DNA from: Halichondria panicea
Taxonomy: Eukaryota > Porifera > Demospongiae > Suberitida > Halichondriidae
Assembly: GCF_963675165.1 (NCBI RefSeq)
Contig: NC_087377.1
Coordinates: 14,566,198 to 14,630,197, forward strand
DNA: 64,000 nt
Direction: 5' to 3'
Positions within the stretch are counted from its first letter, which is position 1; each line of letters starts with the position of its first letter. The notes beneath the pieces were generated by a model. It saw nothing but the letters and a program-made list of their open reading frames with translations. It had not been told where the DNA came from and made no database searches. This document shows positions 24,633 to 34,000 of this stretch, piece by piece. The position numbers and the translations under genes are program-made.

Positions 24633-25690
24633 CCCGGGGGGGGGGGGGGGGAGAGAGTCTTCTGGCAAACAGAGTCACAGGTTTTCAGACAGTCAAAAGT
24701 GGGCGTGTCGGAAATGGGCGTGGTGACAATACTAAAACTGGCTGGTCCTATACAGATTTAGTGAGATTTGAAAGATTCTCTGTACTTGAAATAACATTTT
24801 TAGTTGATGTATACAGGAATTTAAGTTAGCCATTGCCTACTGGCATAGTTTTAAAAATGACAAAGGTCAAGTACTATCAACCTCCTCTGTGAAGTGGAAT
24901 CATGTGACAGTTTAATTGCATTCTTGGGAATCTGATTGGAGAAATGTGGCAGGCTCTGGGAAAAAGGCCATATTGGAGCAGGCTACAATTGTTGAGATTT
25001 AAACATAACTATAAGCCAAGAAAAATTATTATGAGATTATACACTGCAGTCCATAAATCAGGCTATTGCTCAATACCAATATCGGCTCCAAGATGTCCTT
25101 TTTCCCACAAATGTTGACATCTGAACCAAGAAAAGTGACTCTAAATGCCAGACCTTCTCCCTGGCACATGTCAGATCACGTGCAAGGGAGTGGTCCGGGG
25201 CCAGACTAGTTGGCTATAGGCGCAGGCTACATGTACAGATCACGTGCAAGGGAGTGGTCTGGCCCCAGACCACTCCCTTGCACGTGATCTGACATGTGGT
25301 GCCAGGGAGAGGGTCTGGCATTTAGAGTCACTTTCTTGGTTCAGATGTCAAAATTTGACATCTCCAATCAGATTCGCAAGAATGCAATTAAACTGTCACA
25401 TGATTCCACTTCACAGAGGAGATTGATAGTACTTGACCTTTGTCATTTTTAAAACTATGCCAGTAGGCAATGGCTAACTTAAATTCCTGTATACATCAAC
25501 TAAAAATGTTATTTCAAGTACAGAGAATCTTTCAAATCTCACTAAATCTGTATAGGAGTAGAGATAATAGCCAGCCAGTTTTAGCATCGTCACCACGCCC
25601 ATTTCCGACACGCCCACTTTTGACTGTCTGAAAACCGTTTGCCAGACTCTCTCCCCCGGGAGGAGTCTGGCCTCGAGACTAGGCTACATG
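24633..25690. repeat. ~1 kb fold-back (large inverted repeat) at the duplication junction
   Basis: The left arm (from the G run at 24637 through ACAGTCAAAAGTGGGCGTGT near 24690 and GGAATCATGTGACAGTTTAA near 24895) is repeated in reverse complement on the right (TTAAACTGTCACATGATTCC near 25388, ACACGCCCACTTTTGACTGT near 25608). The centre near 25263 is a near-perfect palindrome around GTGGTCTGGCCCCAGACCAC, with an extra copy of the CACGTGCAAGGGAGTGGTC phrase near 25175. It has no coding capacity. It occupies exactly the interval between the two duplicated units, so it may be a foldback-type element or a by-product of the rearrangement. Confidence 0.8.
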
Positions 25691-25774
25691 CTTCTGTGCT
25701 TCATTCTATGTGTTCAAGTTTGTCAGTTCTCTACAAAAGAAAAGAAAATCCTGGAAACGAGGCTAACTGTAATT

Positions 25775-26782
25775 ATGGTGAACAATTTTAAGGTGATATT
25801 ATTTATTGTTTCGCTTGGCAGTATCACACTGCTATGGTATTACACAAGGTTATTCTTCACGACTGAGCCAGCTGAACTGGTTAATGCTATTGAAACAAAT
25901 GCTATTGAAACAAAACACTCCACGGGGGTTGCACCAACTCGCTTTATCTATCTAACTCAAACAGAAAACTGTATTCCAACTTATCTAAGTTCTCCCGAAG
26001 TGATTGGTGACTCTGAAGCATGTCAGTGTGATGTCATCATCCTCAGTTACAAAACGAAGTGTGCTGACACGTCATTGCCTCATGTTCAATACATATTCAA
26101 CTCTAATAAGTCTATAACCTGGACTACTGGAAGAAACTTGCTTTACGAAGCAGCCAAGAAAAGGAAAGAAAAGTACATCCACTACATTTTCATCGACGAC
26201 GATGTTCAACTGATACCAGTGGATAAAAAAAATACACAGAATCCATTTAGGAGGTACGAAGAATCTCTCAAGATCTTTCAACCTGCTGTAGTTGTCATCC
26301 TCGATGGTCGCAAGCGAAACCATTTCCCTACAAAAATTCTCCCTGAGCGATTGGATTGTGAACTCACAAGATATGTACAAATATATAGAATAGACGGCCT
26401 CTTCATTGCCTATCACTATCAAGCGATAGACTACATACTTCCATACGTATCAAAGTACGATTCAGTGAGCTGGTGGTACTCACAAGAGTATACAAATGTC
26501 AGGTTGAATATCCGGTTTAATGGACAGGTAGTTACTGACCCTCGCTTTAGAACACCCAACCCACAGCATCGCGACTACCAAAAGAGACTGCCTTTACAGG
26601 ATGCCTTCAATAGTTTTGTTGCTGACATTCGGTTAGAAGAACCAGAAAAGTATCGAAAATCGTTCGAGCCCATTTTACAGCAATGGTTAGCAAATGATGA
26701 CCCAAAGTGGATGTTGGGCCAACAAACTTGCGTACGTGATTTATCTGTACATCCATATAGACCTTACGAGAATCTAGCTTAA
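25775..26782 (+). CDS. Type II membrane glycosyltransferase-like protein, copy 2 (335 aa)
   Basis: A paralogue of the gene at 21052. An upstream in-frame ATG at 25688 exists, but the start homologous to copy 1 is MVNNFKVILFIVSLG at 25775, so I chose it. It has the same anchor, lumenal domain and DxD motif, here YIFIDDDVQL. It differs from copy 1 by a one-codon deletion in the anchor and roughly fifteen substitutions (for example DGRKRNHFPT for DYTKRNYFPT). The ORF is intact and intronless. Just upstream is the fold-back element in place of copy 1's ATAT-rich promoter, so the two copies probably have different regulation. Function is inferred only from topology and the DxD motif. Confidence 0.8.
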   Translation: MVNNFKVILFIVSLGSITLLWYYTRLFFTTEPAELVNAIETNAIETKHSTGVAPTRFIYLTQTENCIPTYLSSPEVIGDSEACQCDVIILSYKTKCADTSLPHVQYIFNSNKSITWTTGRNLLYEAAKKRKEKYIHYIFIDDDVQLIPVDKKNTQNPFRRYEESLKIFQPAVVVILDGRKRNHFPTKILPERLDCELTRYVQIYRIDGLFIAYHYQAIDYILPYVSKYDSVSWWYSQEYTNVRLNIRFNGQVVTDPRFRTPNPQHRDYQKRLPLQDAFNSFVADIRLEEPEKYRKSFEPILQQWLANDDPKWMLGQQTCVRDLSVHPYRPYENLA

Positions 26783-28078
26783 ACAATATTGTACTAAGTT
26801 GTTTTTAGCACTTAGGCTACTATTGAATAAATCGTCACCACTCGCATTTTTATCATAACTGTGTTTTGAAATTTGTACTTCATAAAAACGCAAGATGTGA
26901 ATATCAGACAGTCAAAAATTTCCTGTTGAAGCATGCCCCCAGACCCCCCTAGATGGCCGTGTTCCTGAGCACACAGATATCTGCATGGCCCCCATTTTTC
27001 TGAAATGTGACTATTGCCCCCCCCCCCCCTGTCAATTTGTTTGTATGAAGATGCCTCGAGGCGTAGCCGCAGGAGGGATACAGTAAATCTGACTGTTGTG
27101 TGTGTATTTTGGCCATAAGGCCAGGCAAACTATACACCTTAAGGTGACATATTTTCGCGTGTATTAATTTCTGCTATTTCTGCGAATGAGAGAAAATCGC
27201 AAAAATTAGTACTCGCAAATAATTGGCCGCCCTCTTGTTTAATGTACCCAGATCGACATTTCGCAAAAAATTATACCGCAAAATGTACAAAACTGTAAAA
27301 ACGCAAACAAATCTACCTGTTGTAGTAATGTGCATAGTGTTTACTTTTAGTTGTGTTAATTAACTCATTTCCTGTGGTTAACTTTACTTCCTGTATTGTA
27401 CTTTTCTGTTATTGTGGTTTCTGTTCGTTAGTAGGTTCTTTCTGTATAGTTGTTCTTTGTTCCCTTTGTGCCTAGCTATAGGGGCCCGCTCCAGGCGGCT
27501 CTTTGTGTATGGGAGCCTCTGCTCCACTGCCTTTTGTCTTGTACATACTAATACCTTTGTTCTTGTGCATTTTATCAGTTGTTGAATACGATTTCACTAA
27601 ACTCAAATGTCTGCATGAACCTGCGACATAACACCTGTGAAAATATGTAACCTTAAGGTAGTTAGTAGTTTCTCATTACAAAAAAATTATAGTGATTATG
27701 ATATTCATACGGTGAAACGACATAATGACAAAAGCCGCCCCGCCCGCCCGCATGCAATTAGAGAAAGTTTAGGACCAGAAACAGAGTATCACTAATTGGA
27801 GTGGCCTTTACTCCGGGTAATATACCCACAAAACATTGTCACCGTATATACGTTGCTATATTACATCATTGGACATGTACACCAGAGTGCTTCCTTGGCT
27901 AGAATATACTATAATTATAATTATACACACTATACTAGTTGACAGCAAAAATAATTGCTCTATACACAATTACACAGAGGAGGTCCGACATGTGTGCATG
28001 AATCACTATAATTTAAGTGCATTGTGGTCATTGGAGTCACGTGATATGTCCAGGACAAATGCACTAGCACAAGTTAGA
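26783..28078. other. Convergent spacer with an inserted element
   Basis: The 3' spacer between the glycosyltransferase-like gene (plus) and the SID-1 gene (minus). It holds the element at 27135-27660, which is absent at the corresponding site in the left unit. No coding region seen. Confidence 0.5.
27135..27660. mobile_element. ~525-bp TIR element, ACCTTAAGGTGACATATTTT family, with empty site
   Basis: Inverted ends ACCTTAAGGTGACATATTTT (left) and AAAATATGTAACCTTAAGGT (right). The left unit reads straight across the insertion point (near 22350), so insertion followed the duplication. The subterminal TTTCTGCTATTTCTGCGAAT phrase recurs at 48645, marking a second, damaged family member. The interior is T-rich with no ORF. 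The target duplication may be TA but is not certain. Confidence 0.85.
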
Positions 28079-31000
28079 TCAAAAGGTCATAATTTTATCC
28101 CTGGGCCATATCTCCAGCTCATCGTCCATAGTCATAAGTTGCATAGTGCTGAAAAACGCCGCAAACCCCGAAAAAAGGTGCCACAAGTCGTGAGCATCGT
28201 AGAATCCAAACAGAATGCACTCTTTGTTGTAGTCCCTGGAGACGGCCGCAGAGGCAGCCCAATCAATACCATCCTGCAGTGAGAGATGCTCAGTCACAAT
28301 TATAATTTTGTTTCGAAAAGAATGCCTGTTGCATGCATGGTATATGATTATGCTATATATAGCACATGCATGCATATGTGTATATCTAAATGCATCATAC
28401 CGTATTACTGGGGATGAAGAAGCTTTGCGAATGAGCCAAATCAGCAGAAAATTTGACCCTTTGCGATCTAACTATTGCGTTCTTGCAAGGATCGTGTGTA
28501 TTTTAGTAATAATTTAGGTTTTACGGATTTTATTGTCAAGCATGCATGCGAATTGATTAACCATCGCAAAGTTCGCAAATGTTAGATGCTCGCAAAACAT
28601 TCTATAGTAATACGGAGATAGAGTAGAAGAGGAATTAAGTGATTAATTCACGTGGTGTTTTAACAATTAATTATATAAATTATTATACTTATATGTAATG
28701 GCTCTAGTTGTATATATCTCTTCATAACTCCCACAAAATCCCGGGAAAATTATTGTGCATGCCCAATATAAAGGTGTTGTTATTATTATGTGTATGTATA
28801 TGTGTGTGCACTTGACTAATGTGTACATTGTTTACTTAGTTAATTTGTACTGTAGCTATATGGTTTCTGTTATAGGTATGTTAAGTAGGTTAATTACTTC
28901 CTGTGGAACAGAGCCTCCTTTTGTGTTAACAATAGATTCTTTGTTGTAAAGAGGCCCTGCGCGTCTCTCTTGTTTTTGGTGCATGTATGATCTCTGTTTT
29001 GTCAGTTGTTACTTTTGTCTATCTTGTTTAATGTTAAATCCTTGTCAAATCTTGAGCTGACTCTGCCGCTTAGCTAGTTCTAGCATTAAACTCTGCCAAC
29101 AACAAAAGGTTTACTTACGATTGAGAAGAATATTAAAGCAAACACCCAGGAGAGAATATGAAGACCACCGAATAAAGCAGTCTTGGTTAGTTTCCTGTAC
29201 TTTAGCTCCCCAAAAACAGCCTTTGTGATGAAATAGTATATCTGCCACATTGTACAGTTGGAAATGATGATTATGAGCATATAGAACGCAAACTTGGATG
29301 TCTGTGAGCTATAGCCAACGTAAGCCCTACACAGGATTATGATAATTATAAGCACCTATATATAGCTGGCCATTGAATGGTCACACTTACAGTAGAGTAT
29401 TGAGCACGATTATTACAACTGCCATTCCAAACTTGGCCTGTATAATAGAAAGACAAATAATTTATGCAGTTAGTTAGTTCAATAAAACACACTTGCATGT
29501 TTGAGAAAAAGAAGGTCTCTGCATGTTGAGGCGACCAATAACAGTCTATATAATTATACATGCACATTTGTAAGAGTATACCTTGTGTCGTGGTGGATAA
29601 ATACCCTCTGACCAAAAGTATGACAGAAGCTGCTTGAGCAATGAGGAGTTGATCTGCCAGCGATAATAGAACTCCACGGCAATCAACAGAGTAAGTAGAA
29701 CATAGAGGAGAAAGAAACACCCCCAAAACAGAGTGCTAGAACTGAAGGTCTGAAATTAAATAAACCAAGATAATGGCAAATGAAGAGAATAATCAAAAAG
29801 TGCTAGCCTCGATCCCAGCCCCTCTCACTATAGAGGGCCTGGTAACCACCGTTTGCGCGTGGGTGGATTCAATAGTACTTTTATCTTTTGTACTATGGAC
29901 ACCCTGGCACGTTGATTAAACTATATTAGTGTCAAGAGAGAGAAATCGCCATCACAACTCTAGGCTCATACGAGGAGCACTGATCTTACTGAGATGGCAT
30001 CAAACATGCAAGCGTCTGGAAGCAAGTAGATCGACTTGCCAGAGCCGGTCGGTATACTGATAGAAAAACGCCGACAAAACCTGACTTTCAGATTCTTGGG
30101 GCAATTGACGCATGCGCAGACAGTGTATACCAGGCCATCTTTCTCAATTGAGAGCGGCTTGAAACCGAGGCTATATAGTCAATAGCCAACGATCTCTACA
30201 TAAAAACTGTGCACAAAGCTGTGAAACATAATAATTATTAAGTTGGCTTGGCCTAAATGGATACCCTTTCCAGGTCAATCGCACAATCTGGAACAGTTCT
30301 GTCACTTTAGTGGTTCAAAAGGTCAGCCCAACCCACCAAATTAGCTTGATTTTATCGCTGTCCCCAATTAAGTAGTGGTCATGCCATGGCGGCTTATATA
30401 TAGATGGGCGTGGGTCAATGGTCGTGCACAAACAGTCGATTTTATGACTTGCTGCTGCTTCGATCGAAGCAAATGTGCATGCATGTGCATGGCCTTTAAG
30501 AGCTGCACTCTGGTAAACTAAGCTGATTAGCAAGCATGATATATAGACTATTGCATAAGTGCACGTGTCGACTTGTATAGTATACATTTGGTTTGCTGCT
30601 TCGTCTTCGAAAATATTCTATGGCTACCAAGATAGTCTAGAAGGTCTATCTATATACCAATGGATATATAATACTACTCAGTCCTATATACATGCATACT
30701 CTGTTACACTGAGTATAGCTTTTTTCTTTTAAGTGTCGTAATTGAACAGCTCAGCAAAACTTCAAGCATTATGATTCATGACACTATATATAAGTATACC
30801 ACAGAATCCAATATCAACATTGACAAGTTAACGCTCCCTATATATTGCTTGTTGTTACAACAATTTGACCAGTAAAATTTCAACTCACAGTTCCAATACT
30901 TATCATGTACAATATCCCGACAATAAACAGCATGATATCATGCACTGGAGGTGATTTATCCAGACCACCACGGCACATTATTATCTTCTGTATTCCTATA

Positions 31001-34000
31001 CCCTGGGAAATCAGAATGAACGAGGCGTCAAATTTGTAGTTGTCCTTGGTGGGACACATGTGATAGGCTGAGCTCATCACGGACGCTAAGATTGCAGTCA
31101 CACCTGCACCAAATACAATCTAGACTATAAATTATACACATGCATCATCATGCACACTCAAATAATGAATTTGAAATTCCAATAATGAAGCTTTTACGCA
31201 TAATTATGATGCATGCATGTGTATTCGATGAGAGATATGCAACTACATGTTGCTTCGTATATAGAGCACTTGCCTATTGTATAAAAAATTCCAAATTGTT
31301 GAGGTACTCCGATTCTTTTAACAATGGGTCTCTGAAGATTCATTTTCGCGTAAGCATAATAGAGATATTTCCTATACAAGGTAATTATACGTGTAAGTAT
31401 TGTGCACAGTTAAATGGCAAAATATTAATTATAAGTGTATACGTATATAAAGGATTAAGTTTACTAAGAGATAAATTAAGTAAGCAAACTGTATAGAGTC
31501 GTGTTTCCCACATGCACACATTCAACAAACCTCCTTTTTGAGATGAGAATGATGAGCAGCCCAAGTGAAAATAACACAACGTTGCTGAAGATGGTATTGA
31601 ATGACGATATACTGACTCCCAATATTCTCCACGGATGAGCACAAAGAAAGTTGTGGTAGCAAACATTCTCATTGCCAGAAGACACGATCTATTTGTATAA
31701 AAAAAACTACTGTCAATTAAGGAATTATGTCCGTAATCAGGTTGTAACCGATTGTATCATGTGTACATGAAGCGAGTAAACAGCTATTATACACACCATT
31801 TAAATACGTATACGTTGTTGTTTCTCTAAGTCACAAATACTTAATATAGTAATGTAAACTGTGTGGGTTGACATGACCATGCATGGCTAAGGCAGGCTAC
31901 AATCAGAAATTGTCTACTGCACATGCGCAAGTATTACTGTTTAATGTGGTTGTCAGTTGCAGATCTACGATTGTTGAAAGGGGGGTTCCAGAACAAAGAC
32001 TGCATTTCACCTATAAACAAGGTCGTAACTCCTTCAGCATGCGCATTATAGGACATCTAAAAAAAGATCAGCGCTTTTTCAACACAGTCAGCATGCGCTG
32101 GAGGTTTTTAGCCTTTTAGTAACTAAATCTGCATGTCAAAGAAAGCTTTGCAGGACTTACAAGAAGTGATAAGTGCATCCGATAAAGGAGAAACTTGCTG
32201 CTTAAGCCTAGCTCCCTCATTATGTTGGTTCAATTGAACCCAAAGAACCCCTCTGGATCCACCACTAGTTGTAGGCCACTTGAGATGTGGGTGTTTTACA
32301 CACACATAGTATGCATGCTGCTCATAATTAATTATTTTGCAGACTGTGACTATACACATGCCATATACAATGATGGACTTTGGAAAACAGTAAAAATCTA
32401 GAAAACGGTCATCATTTTACTTACGGATCTGTACACGATGAGGAGTTGATAAACGGGCATTGCATAGAACAAACCACCTGCTAGGACTAACTTGTAGTAG
32501 TGGTCATAAGCACTCTGATACTCGTCAATTTCTCCCAGCTCAGAAACCAGCACCTTCACCTGCATATGAATGCATGGATACAGAATTATTTTGTACCAAA
32601 GTTTACCTAATTTCCATGTGTCCAGTTGTACTGGCGAATTAACAATATCACTACCAAATCCATTTTATCGTATCTAGCTAATTGCCATGCATGCAAGCTA
32701 GTGTCACAAAGTAGTAAATTTTAAGATTTTCGTAATACGTTACTGGTGAATAACCAAAGAGAGATGAACACTCACTGGGAAAGGTGGTTTGTCATGCTGA
32801 TACGTTTCGATAAGTTCTTCCTCGTCCGATAATGAACTGTCACTCTCCTCCTCTTGGATCGTATCAGGAATCCTGTCCCGAAAGTGAAGCTCATGTGAGG
32901 GTGTGAGGCTGTGGGTGGGTGACGGTGTGAAGGTGGTGTGTTGTGTGAGGCTGTGGGTAGGTGACGGTGTGAAGGGAGTGTCAGCTGCTACATCAGATGC
33001 CCCTGGCTCTTCAATGTCGCCAGGTATCACTTCTGACACCTGTTTTCGCTGACGCAAGGTGGCAACATCAGTGGGAATTTCTGTTGTACTTTGAAATGCT
33101 GACGAAGGATATGTCTCTGTATATATACTATGTAAAGGTGATGATAAGCTTTGGTTTGAAGAGACAGAAGCTGATGAATTTCTTCGATTAAAGGCATTCT
33201 TTCGGTGTGAAGGTTTTGAGGGGGAATCAGGAACTACTTCATCCCAGTTGGAGCCGCTCAATACACTCCATAGTGTCGGTCTTTCAACAGGCTTACGGGC
33301 AGCTGCATGTGTGTGTGAGACATGTTCGGCTGAAAACGTGTGAGCAATCAACGATTACAGCGTAAATATATGCAGATCGAGAATTGCCTGACAACTATTA
33401 TATATAGCCAAATTATAGCAATGATATTTTGCATAATTAATTTAAATACACACTGACTTCTAATTGTTACACGAGGCCGTGCCGCGGCCAGTGGGTATAG
33501 TAGTCATCTGGTTTGTTTGTTTGTTTGTGACAAATTACCTGTACCCCTCAGGAGAAGACTCCAGGCTTCTTTGCTGCCTTTGCAAGTTGCTGTGATTCTA
33601 TATAGTCTACAATGAATCTCAACATGCCTCTAGCTCCTGTTACTTACTGCTTAGCCAGCATTGCATGTATATAACAATAATTATAACACTCTTTTGGTTG
33701 CTATATATATACACACCTGTAGATCATGTCAACAGCCGAGGGTTAGCGAATCAGTGCTCTAGTTGTTTTGATATTATGGAAATTCCAGCATGCATCCTCT
33801 TTATAATGCTGTCAGAAACTATTTATCTACATAAAAGCATAACATAATTATACCTTTATTGTTTAAAGCTTTCCGTTTCCAACGAATACCAGCAAGTACA
33901 CTCGACAAAGTAACATTCAAATTTCCATATTCAGTAGCCTGTCCGTGAGTGGCTTTGCCATCGTGTTCTTCAGTGGTATGGTTAGCTTTCTCCACATCCG

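Larger units (their letters stand above)
25697..29888. repeat. Right unit of the recent direct segmental duplication
   Basis: The counterpart of 20970-24632, in the same orientation. It is longer because of two insertions (27135-27660 and 28775-29110) and a ~50-bp insertion near 26938-26988. Its SID-1 exons are the 3' end of the complete gene extending to 36884, so this unit keeps the original context for that gene. Confidence 0.9.

Noticed and set aside
25688-25774. Upstream in-frame ATG adding 29 residues to the second glycosyltransferase-like protein
   Set aside because: The extension has no counterpart in copy 1 and lies across the duplication boundary; the homologous start at 25775 precedes a normal type II anchor.
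33473-33768. Possible tRNA gene in the GAGGCCGTGCCGCG repeat
   Set aside because: GTGGGTATAGTAGTC resembles a D-arm, but no cloverleaf or B box in proper spacing could be drawn; kept only as an interspersed repeat.
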